A stretch of 64,000 nucleotides of DNA from JALONH01 sp046329235 (GCA_046329235.1 JAXLVA010000001.1:2790001-2854000), one strand, 5' to 3'. Counted from the stretch's first letter, positions 8,566 to 16,276 are shown. The notes: generated by a model from the letters alone, not told the origin. Numbers and translations: made by a program.

Positions 8566-9597
8566 ATGAGAAAAATCGTTTTTGCTTTAGCAGGTATTTC
8601 TATCCTGTTTTTTAGCTCTTGTAAAAAAGACAAAGATGAGACTACCCCAACGGCCAGCGATCGTAGCAAAGCAGATGATGCAGCCGCTCGTAACGAATTC
8701 AACCGTATCTATGATATCGCAGAAGATGTATTTAACTCCAGCGAATATGATAACTCTACCACTAACCGTGTAGCCTATGTACTTCCTTGCGGAAATGTAA
8801 CTCTGAATGCTCAAAACTTCACCATCGATTACAGTAACAGTACTACATGTGGAAGCCGAGTATTAAGTGGAACAGTAGCTGTAGAATTGCAAGCAGGACA
8901 TACTAAATTTAGCGAGCAAGGTGCAGTGTTGAAATTCACGTTTACTGACTATAAAGTATTATATACCAATTCCAACCAATCTTTAGTATATAATGGTACT
9001 GCCTATGTAACTAATACTAGTGGTGGTAAACTGTTAGACTTGTTTACCGGCGCTACTACTATTGAACACAAAGTACGTGCGGATTTAGATGTATTATTTG
9101 ATTCAACAGGTAGCGGATCTGCGAATGTGACTAGAGTGTGGCATGTATTCCGCAACAAAGTGTTTGAATCTACTGGCGCAGGTACAGGAATTTCATTAAC
9201 ACTTAATGGTGACACTTCTAGTACGGATAATTCCTATATCAACGGTACTTACAACAACATATCTGAATATGGTTTAAACAGAGAGGGTAAAAAATTCATT
9301 AATAATGTAACTCAGGCCTTTGTTTGGGAAAATTGTGGAACTACTGTGAGTGGCCCATATATCTTAAAAACCGGCGAGGTTACGCATACAGCCTATTTAG
9401 GTAACTTTATTCCGGTATTATATCCAGATGCTTATGCAACCTTTACAGCAAAAGCGGGAGCATTAGGTACAGCAGGTACACCTTCAGGTGTCATTGTTAA
9501 CAACTGTACTTCCAATGGCTACAATATTTCTTGGACTATTCGCAATGGTGTTTCAGGTAGCCCTACCACTATTGGATCCGCCTTCTTGCCTTATTAA
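8566..9597 (+). CDS. lipoprotein of unknown function
   Basis: A 343-residue protein with a lipoprotein signal (ISILFFSSC, lipidated Cys19) followed by KKDKDE. The mature part is beta-rich with many Thr, Ser and Asn residues and a few Cys (PCGNVTLN, STTCGSR, WENCGTT, NNCTSNG) that could form disulfides. It resembles the many unassigned Bacteroidota surface lipoproteins, and I recognise no domain. The ATG has purine-rich sequence upstream. A strong bidirectional terminator follows. Confidence 0.7.
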   Translation: MRKIVFALAGISILFFSSCKKDKDETTPTASDRSKADDAAARNEFNRIYDIAEDVFNSSEYDNSTTNRVAYVLPCGNVTLNAQNFTIDYSNSTTCGSRVLSGTVAVELQAGHTKFSEQGAVLKFTFTDYKVLYTNSNQSLVYNGTAYVTNTSGGKLLDLFTGATTIEHKVRADLDVLFDSTGSGSANVTRVWHVFRNKVFESTGAGTGISLTLNGDTSSTDNSYINGTYNNISEYGLNREGKKFINNVTQAFVWENCGTTVSGPYILKTGEVTHTAYLGNFIPVLYPDAYATFTAKAGALGTAGTPSGVIVNNCTSNGYNISWTIRNGVSGSPTTIGSAFLPY

Positions 9598-9610
9598 TTT
9601 CAACCATAGG

Positions 9611-9660
9611 TATCAAAACAAAAAAGCTTCTCCTAACCGAGAAGCTTTTTTGTTTTGATA
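9611..9660. terminator. bidirectional terminator with 22-bp perfect stem
   Basis: Positions 9611-9632 and 9639-9660 are exact reverse complements (22 bp) around a 6-base loop, with A and T runs on both sides. It lies between the convergent lipoprotein gene and the LysR-like gene and can stop transcription in both directions. Confidence 0.9.
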
Positions 9661-9672
9661 TAACTAAGTGTT

Positions 9673-9939
9673 TTATTTCTTCGTCTTAAAAGGAGCTATT
9701 AAATCATCAACTCGCTCTATAATGTCTTTCGCCTTATTGATTACCGTTTGACCTTCGGCTGTAATTTTAACAGGCAAAGTATTTCTGTCAAAAATTTGAA
9801 TACCTAAGCGGTCTTCCATTAATTTTACTTGTTGACTTACCGTACTTTGGTCTGCTGCGCATGCTTCTGCCGCTTTAGAGAAACTTCCCGTTTCCGCTAC
9901 CGCAATGACATATTGCATTTGTCTAAGTGTGATTAACAT
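9673..9939 (-). CDS. stand-alone LysR-type HTH DNA-binding protein
   Basis: An 88-residue protein that aligns with only the winged-HTH domain of LysR regulators: RQMQYVIAVAETGSFSKAAE, STVSQQVKLMEDRLGIQIFDR, and a linker helix ending in FKTKK before the stop. Full LysR proteins are about 300 residues and carry a ligand-binding domain that is absent here. The stop is followed directly by the convergent terminator, so no decayed effector domain remains downstream. It looks like a real solo DNA-binding protein or an old truncation. It is divergent from the arginase gene and could regulate it or itself (inference). Confidence 0.75.
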   Translation of the reverse strand: MLITLRQMQYVIAVAETGSFSKAAEACAADQSTVSQQVKLMEDRLGIQIFDRNTLPVKITAEGQTVINKAKDIIERVDDLIAPFKTKK

Positions 9940-9963
9940 ATTACTTTCTGCTGTAATTCTCGA

Positions 9964-9991
9964 TTAAAGAGATAACGATACAACTCTTTAA
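9964..9991. promoter_or_regulatory. inverted repeat, possible operator
   Basis: TTAAAGAG (9964-9971) and CTCTTTAA (9984-9991) are perfect reverse complements spaced by 12 bases. They sit between the solo LysR-type gene and the arginase gene, just upstream of the arginase -7 box. The position suits an operator for the neighbouring HTH protein, but no binding evidence exists. Confidence 0.35.
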
Positions 9992-9995
9992 TTCG

Positions 9996-10003
9996 TATTT
10001 TTG
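9996..10003 (+). promoter_or_regulatory. -7 box of arginase gene
   Basis: TATTTTTG matches TAnnTTTG exactly and gives a leader of about 58 bases before the ATG at 10068. A clear -33 box is not visible. The inverted repeat at 9964-9991 occupies that position. Confidence 0.5.
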
Positions 10004-10067
10004 TTAAATATAGGATATAAGCACTCTTAAATCATATATTTCATTAAAAAACTTTTATTTTCTATAC

Positions 10068-11018
10068 ATGAAGAAAAAACCGGATGTAATTCTTTCCGTT
10101 CCATCAGACTTGGGGGCACAACGTTTTGGAACGTCATTATCCATTGATGCTATTCAAGTTGCCGAAGCAGAACGAGGACAGTCAAGTTATTTAACTCAAC
10201 TTCCCATTTATAAAAACCATACTGTTTATCCTGAAAAGAGAGGCTTCACTGGGCCTTTTGTTCACGGGAAATATATTGAAACGTTAACTCAAATAAATCA
10301 AGAGACAGCTCAGTTGGTAAAGCAAACACTGTCGCAACATTATCCTCTTGTATTTAGTGGTGATCATAGTAATGCAATAGGTATTATGTCCGGCGTAAAA
10401 GATTATTTCGGATCAAATAAAAAAGTGGGTGTGATATGGGTAGATGCGCATGCCGATTTACATACTCCTTACACTACTCCCTCCGGCAATATTCATGGTA
10501 TGACTCTATCCGCTCTTATGGGTTATGATAATAAAGAGTTGTCCAGAAATGATGTGGATGCAGGGTTAGTTCCTCACTGGGACAAACTAAAACGTTGTGG
10601 TTCGGATCAATCATTCCCTAAAATCAAACCGGAAGACATTACTTTCCTTGGTCTGCGTGATTTTGAGATTCAAGAATACCATTTAATTCGAGACCATCAA
10701 TTGAAACATTATAGTCCTTATGATATTAAAGCTAAAGGGTTAACCGCCATACTTCAACAAATACAAACATACTATGCTAATTACGATGCGGTGTATGTTT
10801 CTTTTGATGTGGATGTGTTAGACACTAGCATATCTACAGGTACTGGCACACCTGTATATAATGGACTGAAAATGGATGAGGCTAAAGAAGTAGTAAAAAC
10901 ATTGTCGTCATTACCTAATATATGCTTGTGGGAATTCACAGAAATTAATCCATTGCTTGACAACAACAATAGTATGTCAAAAGCTGTGTTAGAATTAATG
11001 GATGTGTTATTTGAGTAA
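10068..11018 (+). CDS. arginase family protein (ureohydrolase)
   Basis: A 316-residue ureohydrolase. The binuclear manganese ligands are all present: H100 in SGDHSNAIG, D126/H128/D130 in WVDAHADLHTP, and D247/D249 in SFDVDVLDTS. H143 in the substrate loop and the GTPVYNGL strand fit arginase better than agmatinase. It is expected to hydrolyse arginine to ornithine and urea in the cytosol, feeding arginine catabolism. The gene is single, with its own promoter and a strong terminator. I leave the symbol blank because arginase and agmatinase are close. Confidence 0.85.
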   Translation: MKKKPDVILSVPSDLGAQRFGTSLSIDAIQVAEAERGQSSYLTQLPIYKNHTVYPEKRGFTGPFVHGKYIETLTQINQETAQLVKQTLSQHYPLVFSGDHSNAIGIMSGVKDYFGSNKKVGVIWVDAHADLHTPYTTPSGNIHGMTLSALMGYDNKELSRNDVDAGLVPHWDKLKRCGSDQSFPKIKPEDITFLGLRDFEIQEYHLIRDHQLKHYSPYDIKAKGLTAILQQIQTYYANYDAVYVSFDVDVLDTSISTGTGTPVYNGLKMDEAKEVVKTLSSLPNICLWEFTEINPLLDNNNSMSKAVLELMDVLFE

Positions 11019-11024
11019 AAAAAT

Positions 11025-11056
11025 AAAAGGCCTTTAAATAATTTTAAAGGCCTTTT
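11025..11056 (+). terminator. terminator after arginase gene
   Basis: Fourteen-base perfect stem AAAAGGCCTTTAAA / TTTAAAGGCCTTTT with a 4-base loop, 7 bases after the stop codon. Confidence 0.9.
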
Positions 11057-11211
11057 GCCTTTCATAAAAAAATAGGAAAATATTAACCAGGTAATTAACC
11101 GTAACAAAAGTAGACAATCTGTATAACTAGTAATTAACTGTTGATTCAAGAAAGTGTTAAGAATGTGCTTCTAAACACTTTTTTTAGTAACGATTTTTTA
11201 ACCTATCGTTT

Positions 11212-11319
11212 TTACATACCAAATAGTAAATTCCAGGTCATGATATTAAATAATATCATAGACGCTAAAATCAACAACCATTTGCCGTCCGGGAAGATAG
11301 GAGGAATTTGCAATCTCAT
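11212..11319 (-). CDS. 35-residue single-helix membrane peptide
   Basis: ATG to TAA, 35 codons. The N-terminal part MRLQIPPIFPDGKW is Pro-rich and amphipathic. It is followed by one hydrophobic helix (LLILASMILFNIMTWNLLF) and GM at the end. It is too short for a routine gene call, but a textbook Bacteroidota promoter (TAAATTTG with a TTTA-type -33 element at the right spacing) begins 24 bases upstream. The leader would be about 17 bases. A hairpin lies just past the stop. The family is unknown; a membrane-inserted micro-protein or toxin-like peptide are both possible. Confidence 0.5.
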   Translation of the reverse strand: MRLQIPPIFPDGKWLLILASMILFNIMTWNLLFGM

Positions 11320-11343
11320 CGCTGTTTACGTTTAGAGTGTATG

Positions 11344-11371
11344 CAAATTTAGTTGAGAGGTATTAACTAAA
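11344..11371 (-). promoter_or_regulatory. promoter of the 35-codon gene
   Basis: Minus-strand TAAATTTG (11344-11351) matches TAnnTTTG exactly. TTTA begins 20 bases farther upstream (11368-11371), the usual -33 position. No other minus-strand gene could use it directly. Confidence 0.55.
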
Positions 11372-11431
11372 GGTTAAAGAGATGTCACTTAAAAATTAAG
11401 TAATGCGTTTAATTTCTCCTTTTAATAAAAT

Positions 11432-12103
11432 TTATATTAACCAAGTGGCTTCTGCTTGAAAGGTTATTTCTTTCTCTTGTATTGGATGGACAATGGTTAA
11501 TTGATAAGCATGTAGTGCGATTTTACTTTCGCCATACTCGATAGTAGATCCATAATAATGATCTCCAATAATGGGAGCGTCTTGAGAGGATAACTGAGCC
11601 CGTATTTGGTGGTATTTGCCCGTGTGTAAGTGGATGTCCCACAACCAAAAATCATTTTTATATTCGGACAATTGATAAGTTAAAGATACTGCTTCTGTTT
11701 CAGGAAAATCAGCTGCCGTGATTACCGCTTTCATGTTTTTTTTGTCTTTGAACAAAAATTGATTCAGCGTTGCGGATGTTATCAATTCCTTTTTTTCTGT
11801 TAACGCCTGATATTTTTTAGTAACAACTCGCTGAGCAAATTGTTCGCTTAACAACTTTAATATCGATTTCTTTTTTGCAAAAAGTACAATACCGCTGGTA
11901 GGTCTGTCTAAGCGATGCACATGCTGAACATATAACTCCTTGCCTTTACCTACTTTCTTTCTATAAAATTGTTGAACTTGTTGTAACAAGTTTTTATGTC
12001 CATTTCTATCCGGCTCTACCATTAACCCTGCAGGTTTATGGATAGCCACCATATACTCATCTTCAAATAGAATATGATCGGGAATATGTATCGAAAAAGA
12101 CAT
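11432..12103 (-). CDS. RluA family RNA pseudouridine synthase (TruC-like)
   Basis: A 223-residue cytosolic enzyme with the RluA signature VHRLDRPTSGIVLFAKK; the catalytic Asp is D66. The N-terminal strand ILFEDEYMVAIHKPAGLMVE and the later IHLHTGKYHQIRAQ match the family. It lacks the S4 domain found in RluC/RluD and is short, which fits TruC-like enzymes that modify tRNA. The exact target base cannot be read from sequence. The 5' end lies next to the start region of the divergent AI-2E transporter gene. Confidence 0.85.
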   Translation of the reverse strand: MSFSIHIPDHILFEDEYMVAIHKPAGLMVEPDRNGHKNLLQQVQQFYRKKVGKGKELYVQHVHRLDRPTSGIVLFAKKKSILKLLSEQFAQRVVTKKYQALTEKKELITSATLNQFLFKDKKNMKAVITAADFPETEAVSLTYQLSEYKNDFWLWDIHLHTGKYHQIRAQLSSQDAPIIGDHYYGSTIEYGESKIALHAYQLTIVHPIQEKEITFQAEATWLI

Positions 12104-12124
12104 CCGACAAAAGTAAGTCTATTT

Positions 12125-12152
12125 TTTGATTGTTCACAAAAGATTATATTTA
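12125..12152 (+). promoter_or_regulatory. promoter of AI-2E family transporter gene
   Basis: TTTG at 12125-12128 and TATATTTA at 12145-12152, start to start 20 bases. This matches the Bacteroidota -33/-7 pair with one mismatch in the last base. The ATG follows 17 bases after the -7 box. Confidence 0.5.
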
Positions 12153-12169
12153 CGCAAAGCACAGTATGT

Positions 12170-13228
12170 ATGAATACGCCAAATCCTTTACCTAAGACTC
12201 AACATATTATAGAAATGTTATTACGCATTTCTTTATTTATTTTCATGGGTTTTATCTGTTACTATATATTAGAACCTTTTTTGATAGTTATTTTTTGGGC
12301 CATCATCTTCGCTACATCCATGTACCCTGTATATTCAACTATACAACACCGTTTGCATTGGAAAGATAAGTGGAATGCCCTATTAATCACTATTGGTTTA
12401 TTCATCCTGTTTTTTATTCCGTGTTACTTGTTCATTTATGCAGTTATCTATGAATTGCATTCCCTTACTGATTTAATGAAGATGAGCACTATTCATTTAC
12501 CACACCCGGGCGAAGATGTAAAAAGTTGGCCGGTGGTAGGAAACAAAATTTATGAATACTGGAATGATTTATCGCACGATGCCAGCAAGTATGCGCATAG
12601 ATACGAACACCAAATTGAAGGTCTTATTGGTAATATAGTACAGTTTATTCTTGAATTAGGAGTGAGTATTGTATTCCTACTCTTGTCTATTATTCTAAGT
12701 GGAATATTTCTAGCCTATAACAAAGATTTATTAAAAGTGACAAAAGCTTTTTTAAATAAAATTGCCGGAGATGAAGCCGATAAAATGATGTCTACTACTC
12801 GTATGACCATCTTAAAAGTAGTGAAAGGTGTAATTGGTGTAGCACTATTTCAAACTATCTTAATGAGTATTGTTTTGTTTTTGTTCGGGATAAAAGGTGC
12901 CGGACTATGGACTATGTTATATCTTATCTCAACTGTTTTGCAAATTGGTGTCATACCTATTACCATTCCGTTGATATTATATCTTGTAATTATGGATGAT
13001 ATCTATACTGCCACCTTTATTGGAATTTGGGCTGTAGCCGTAGCTATCCTAGAAAACATCGTAAAACCTTTATTACTTGGTGGCAAAGAAACAGATATTC
13101 CTATGCCCATCGTGTTCATAGGTGTTATGGGAGGGTTTATTGCTTTTGGGTTTGCCGGTATGTTTGTAGGTGCTGTTATCTTCTCTATCATGTACAAATT
13201 GTTCATGAATTGGGTGAAAGAAGCCTAA
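12170..13228 (+). CDS. AI-2E family transporter (PerM/YdiK-like)
   Basis: The start MNTPNPLPKTQHIIE at 12170 is chosen because it follows a promoter and gives a typical N-terminus; an upstream in-frame ATG at 12074 would lie inside the divergent gene. The protein has 352 residues. Membrane helices come in two blocks (about 20-80 and 150-345) around a soluble loop with amphipathic helices, the usual plan of this family. The C-terminal block has the conserved GxxGxxxGxVIxxxxxL-like helix (FAGMFVGAVIFSIMYKL). Family members have been linked to AI-2 or ion export; the substrate here is unknown. Its stop is almost back to back with the convergent TPM gene. Confidence 0.85.
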   Translation: MNTPNPLPKTQHIIEMLLRISLFIFMGFICYYILEPFLIVIFWAIIFATSMYPVYSTIQHRLHWKDKWNALLITIGLFILFFIPCYLFIYAVIYELHSLTDLMKMSTIHLPHPGEDVKSWPVVGNKIYEYWNDLSHDASKYAHRYEHQIEGLIGNIVQFILELGVSIVFLLLSIILSGIFLAYNKDLLKVTKAFLNKIAGDEADKMMSTTRMTILKVVKGVIGVALFQTILMSIVLFLFGIKGAGLWTMLYLISTVLQIGVIPITIPLILYLVIMDDIYTATFIGIWAVAVAILENIVKPLLLGGKETDIPMPIVFIGVMGGFIAFGFAGMFVGAVIFSIMYKLFMNWVKEA

Positions 13229-13230
13229 GC

Positions 13231-14727
13231 TTACCAAGATCCGCTAGCGCCACCTCCACTACTGCTACCGCCACCGAAACTGCTGCCGCCACCACTGCCG
13301 CCACTTCCACCGGAACTGGTTTCAACACGAGGTATGGTGTAACTTTCGTCTTTCTTGTGAGCACAATTTTTGCATTGATAATGTCGTATACCTCTCCCTT
13401 CTGACACTGTTGTAGCAGATACTACTGTTTCAGTGCTTTCCACATAAAATGTTTTGTATTTACAAGAAGGGCACTTGGAGTATTTTGACCAAGCCTTAGG
13501 ATAGGCTAATATTTCATTGTGATTACATCCAGGACACACACGTACATCATAATCTACGGAACCAATTTTTTCTTCTGTCAGTTGCCCTTTCAATAATTTC
13601 TCATCATCTGCACTTTCACTTAACAATTTCATGGTGGTAGAGCACTTAGGGCAAGGCATGGATTTTCTTCTCATTCGGCCCAGTTGAATTTTTGCCCAAA
13701 TGAGATATAAAATAAATACGAATGGGAAAAGTAAAGCTAATACCCACAAGTGACGATCTGATTTTCTCAGTGTTCGAACTTTTGAGTATTGATCTTCTGC
13801 ATATTTGTTAGCGTATTTTCTAATTCTAAGTTTTCTATCTAAAAACCAGAATATGACTAATAAATACCCAAACACCAAAGCACCGGCCAGTCCATCTGAT
13901 TTAGCCTTGTAGTCAGAGGTGTCATCAAATAAGGGAATAAAAACCAATAGAGGTAAAAGAATGTAAATTAACACCCACCATACTTTTGAAATAGTGGCAT
14001 GGGTTTTAATATCGCTTTCGAGTGTATCTGAAGAATATTGAAATGGTTGTGGTACAAAAAGTGTTTTCTTCTTTTTCTTTACAAAATAAATGATGATAGT
14101 TATTGCAGCAACAGCTAACCAAGTAAAAAACAAAATGTACCAAAACACACTAAGCCCTTCTGCTTCCTCTTTTGCTTTCAGATGTTGGCTTATTAAGTCA
14201 TCGGCATATTTAGGGTCATAGATATAGGTTTCCACCATCATCAACGCTTCTTCAATCCCTTTTCCGTATTGTAAGTTTCTGAAATTAGGAACTAAAGCGT
14301 TTTCACCAATATTGGCACAGCGAGCATCTGTTAATACTGCTTCGGTTCCACTACCGGTTTCTATTCTCCATCTACGATCTTCGACACTTGCTATGATTAA
14401 CAATCCATTATCTTTATCCGCTTGACCTATGCCCCAATAGTTAAATAAATCAAAGGCAAAGTTGTCAATGTTGTCATACTTCATCTTTGGGAAAAGAACT
14501 ACGGCAACTTGTACGCTTAAATCTTTCTCGATTTTTCGAAGATGGGCTTTTAATTGCTGTTCCTCACCCTCAGAAATATAATCCCCTACATCAATTAAAA
14601 AGGAGCCGTCCACTTTGGTCGGGTTGGGAATATCTTTGAATTCATATTCCTTGTTTAAATCCGGAGAGGGGGATGAACAGGCTGTGATAAAAAAGATGAA
14701 CAGACTAAATAAAAGGGCAGGTCTCAT
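13231..14727 (-). CDS. TPM domain lipoprotein with zinc ribbons and Gly/Ser-rich tail
   Basis: The start is MRPALLF at 14727, since this places a proper lipobox (FFITAC, Cys17); the upstream in-frame ATG at 14790 adds an unlikely second hydrophobic stretch. The protein has 498 residues. The TPM domain lies at about 35-170 (DVGDYISEGEEQQLKAHL, LLIIASVEDRRWRIETGSGTEA). Several membrane helices follow at about 205-230, 265-320 and 345-365, then two zinc-ribbon-like Cys pairs (CPKC/CPGC and CPSC/CKNC). The tail is SGGSGGSGGG-type low complexity, as in other TPM/YgcG proteins. TPM proteins are linked to photosystem II repair in plants and to unknown envelope roles in bacteria. Confidence 0.8.
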   Translation of the reverse strand: MRPALLFSLFIFFITACSSPSPDLNKEYEFKDIPNPTKVDGSFLIDVGDYISEGEEQQLKAHLRKIEKDLSVQVAVVLFPKMKYDNIDNFAFDLFNYWGIGQADKDNGLLIIASVEDRRWRIETGSGTEAVLTDARCANIGENALVPNFRNLQYGKGIEEALMMVETYIYDPKYADDLISQHLKAKEEAEGLSVFWYILFFTWLAVAAITIIIYFVKKKKKTLFVPQPFQYSSDTLESDIKTHATISKVWWVLIYILLPLLVFIPLFDDTSDYKAKSDGLAGALVFGYLLVIFWFLDRKLRIRKYANKYAEDQYSKVRTLRKSDRHLWVLALLFPFVFILYLIWAKIQLGRMRRKSMPCPKCSTTMKLLSESADDEKLLKGQLTEEKIGSVDYDVRVCPGCNHNEILAYPKAWSKYSKCPSCKYKTFYVESTETVVSATTVSEGRGIRHYQCKNCAHKKDESYTIPRVETSSGGSGGSGGGSSFGGGSSSGGGASGSW

Positions 14728-14728
14728 G

Positions 14729-14754
14729 TATTCACTCGTTTGTATGAGTGAATA
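14729..14754. promoter_or_regulatory. hairpin abutting the TPM start codon
   Basis: TATTCACTC (14729-14737) and GAGTGAATA (14746-14754) form a 9-bp perfect stem with an 8-base loop, ending two bases before the ATG at 14727. In the mRNA it would cover the ribosome entry site, so it may limit translation. Confidence 0.4.
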
Positions 14755-14776
14755 TACAATAAAAATTAAATAGAAA

Positions 14777-14804
14777 AGCAGTAGCGCCAATAGATGCTAC
14801 TGCT
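14777..14804 (-). terminator. terminator after outer-membrane barrel gene
   Basis: AGCAGTAGC / GCTACTGCT 9-bp stem with a 10-base loop. On the minus strand it is followed by TTTCTATTTAATTTTT. It separates the barrel gene from the TPM gene. Confidence 0.75.
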
Positions 14805-14813
14805 AATAATTAT

Positions 14814-15512
14814 TTATTTACCAAATGAGAAATAAACAACGGCCTGTAGTTGGCGGTATTTCATGGCAAAGTTATCTCTAAATTCCTTTGAGAATGGTTC
14901 GTCTGTATGGGCAATAATGTTACTTAACCCATGAGAATAAATTGCGCAAACAGCAATTCCACCCAAATCAATTCCTACTCCTAGCTGGGCTCCAATATCC
15001 AATGGGTTTTGATATGATTTTGGCGCAACATTAGCATCTTCTTTTTCTTTACTAAAATAAATAGTCTCATCGCGCGAGTATTTGTTACCAGCGTCATTAA
15101 TGTCCATGGTAACTTTGCCGGTTAACCCATAGGAAAAATAGGGGCCAGCAAATATTTTAAATGCTTTGTTGTCTGTGAAGTTAATCTTGTATCCCAAATG
15201 AATAGGAATTTGAGTATGTAAAGCGAATACTTTTGAGTCCTGAGAGTAATCCGGATGAGAAACGTTTACTTCATATCGATAGACATTGAATTGAAATGCC
15301 GGTTCCAAATAAAGTTTGTCTCCAAAATTGATATTGTAGTGTAACCCTAAAAGCCCTCCCGGTGCAAACTTGGATTTCATTGCATCTAAATCTTCATCCG
15401 AAATAAAGCTTAGCTTTGAAAAATTCAATCCTGCTTGAATGCCTAGCTGTGCAAATGAATCAAAGGTAATTGAACATAAGAGTACTGGAAGTAAAAAGAC
15501 AATTTTTTTCAT
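14814..15512 (-). CDS. porin family outer-membrane beta-barrel protein
   Basis: The start at 15512 (MKKIVFLLPVLLCSITFDSFAQ) gives a clean signal peptide. An in-frame extension upstream is rejected because the -7 box sits inside it. The protein is 232 residues: an eight-strand-like barrel (GIQAGLNFSKL, LGLHYNINFGDKLYLEPAFQ, HLGYKINFTDNKAFKIFAGPYFSYG) ending with aromatic strands (LQAVVYFSFGK). It belongs to the outer-membrane protein beta-barrel group common in Bacteroidota; the function is unknown. It is transcribed alone, with its own promoter and terminator. Confidence 0.8.
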   Translation of the reverse strand: MKKIVFLLPVLLCSITFDSFAQLGIQAGLNFSKLSFISDEDLDAMKSKFAPGGLLGLHYNINFGDKLYLEPAFQFNVYRYEVNVSHPDYSQDSKVFALHTQIPIHLGYKINFTDNKAFKIFAGPYFSYGLTGKVTMDINDAGNKYSRDETIYFSKEKEDANVAPKSYQNPLDIGAQLGVGIDLGGIAVCAIYSHGLSNIIAHTDEPFSKEFRDNFAMKYRQLQAVVYFSFGK

Positions 15513-15535
15513 GTGGTTGATTTGTGTTTTAAATT

Positions 15536-15543
15536 CAAAAATA
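15536..15543 (-). promoter_or_regulatory. -7 box of barrel gene
   Basis: Minus-strand TATTTTTG, an exact TAnnTTTG match, gives a leader of roughly 18 bases to the ATG at 15512. A TTTC about 20 bases upstream could serve as a weak -33 box. Confidence 0.55.
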
Positions 15544-15607
15544 TTCTCTAAAACACTCGAAAGAAAAAAAGCGGGTGCTATAACTAAAAATTTTCCCAAA
15601 ATGGGAA

Positions 15608-15629
15608 AAGGGGGCTTGTGACCCCCCTT
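15608..15629 (-). terminator. terminator after the 26-codon gene
   Basis: A GC-rich stem (five or six G facing C with a short loop) followed on the minus strand by TTTTCCC, 7 bases past the short gene's stop. A second small hairpin (TTTTCCC / GGGAAAA) lies just beyond. Confidence 0.6.
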
Positions 15630-15635
15630 CATATT

Positions 15636-15716
15636 TTACATAGTATTTAAAGTTGTGGCTAAAATCATCCCCAGTATAGAGAGCACGACTAGCGCTTTTA
15701 CAATATCCTCTTCCAT
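15636..15716 (-). CDS. 26-residue membrane peptide
   Basis: ATG to TAA, 26 codons: an acidic start (MEEDIVK), then a hydrophobic helix (ALVVLSILGMILATTL) and NTM. It has a complete Bacteroidota promoter upstream (TTG and TAGATTTG, start to start 20 bases) and a GC-rich terminator downstream, so it forms its own small transcription unit. This gives it better support than its length suggests. The family and function are unknown; small single-helix peptides often bind membrane complexes or act as toxins. It could also be a small RNA whose peptide is chance. Confidence 0.55.
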   Translation of the reverse strand: MEEDIVKALVVLSILGMILATTLNTM

Positions 15717-15733
15717 AGTTTATAAATTTTATA

Positions 15734-15761
15734 CAAATCTATGGCCCAATTCTGAAGGCAA
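15734..15761 (-). promoter_or_regulatory. promoter of the 26-codon gene
   Basis: Minus-strand TTG at 15759-15761 and TAGATTTG at 15734-15741, start to start 20 bases. Both boxes fit the Bacteroidota consensus, and the ATG follows 17 bases after the -7 box. Confidence 0.65.
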
Positions 15762-15768
15762 CTTGAAG

Positions 15769-16194
15769 TTATTTTAATTCTTTAAGTACAGAAGTAGTTT
15801 TTCCTTCTTCCATCAGTACTTGATATTGATGGTTGTTATTTTGGAAGTACATAGAATATACCACATGATTATTTGAATCGATTGATTTTACATAATAACA
15901 ATGGCTTTTTTCTACATAGTAAGCGGATAACGCTTTGATGATAGTAGGTAGTTCTTCAAACGAAACTTCTGTATCTGCCTCTACAAAAGATCCTGTAGAA
16001 GTGAAGAATGCTGACATTTCTTGATCATTGGAAATAAAGCGTGCTTCAATTAAACTATCGTCTGCTTTTTTCCATTGAATATCGCTTGCTTGAGGGAAGT
16101 GTTTTTTTAATTCCACATCCGCTGTCTCCGGGTGTTGCACAGCATACGCTTGTGCTGTGGCCAAGGTTAAGATAAATACGATTAACTTTTTCAT
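15769..16194 (-). CDS. PepSY-like periplasmic protein
   Basis: The start at 16194 (MKKLIVFILTLATAQAYA) is chosen for its signal peptide; the in-frame extension to 16338 would run into the ahpD terminator and gene end. The mature part (about 120 residues) begins ELKKHFPQASDIQWKKAD and continues DSLIEARFISNDQEMSAFFTSTG. This is the pattern of PepSY-like or BLIP-like repeat proteins common in Bacteroidota, which have a ferredoxin-like fold. These may inhibit or bind other proteins in the periplasm. The specific function is unknown. Confidence 0.7.
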   Translation of the reverse strand: MKKLIVFILTLATAQAYAVQHPETADVELKKHFPQASDIQWKKADDSLIEARFISNDQEMSAFFTSTGSFVEADTEVSFEELPTIIKALSAYYVEKSHCYYVKSIDSNNHVVYSMYFQNNNHQYQVLMEEGKTTSVLKELK

Positions 16195-16276
16195 AGTAGT
16201 ACTTCGATTGGGTTGTTGATGTAAAAGTACAAAGAGATTCTGTAGCTGGTCTGTAGTTAAATAGAGATAAAACAAA

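Larger units (their letters stand above)
11057..11431. other. intergenic region holding one short gene
   Basis: Between the arginase terminator and the pseudouridine synthase stop. It contains a 35-codon gene on the minus strand with a promoter. It also holds two short hairpins: AAGTGTT / AACACTT followed by T7 near 11152-11186, and AACGAT / ATCGTT at 11189-11210 just past the short gene. I see nothing else in it. Confidence 0.6.

Noticed and set aside
11141..11335. 64-codon open frame on the plus strand in the arginase downstream gap
   Set aside because: It has poor protein character (IPNSKFQVMILNNIIDAKINN) and lies opposite the better-supported 35-codon frame with a promoter.
15513..15632. 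N-terminal extension of the barrel protein to an ATG at 15632
   Set aside because: The added residues contain no signal peptide logic and span the -7 box and a hairpin; the start at 15512 begins a standard signal peptide.
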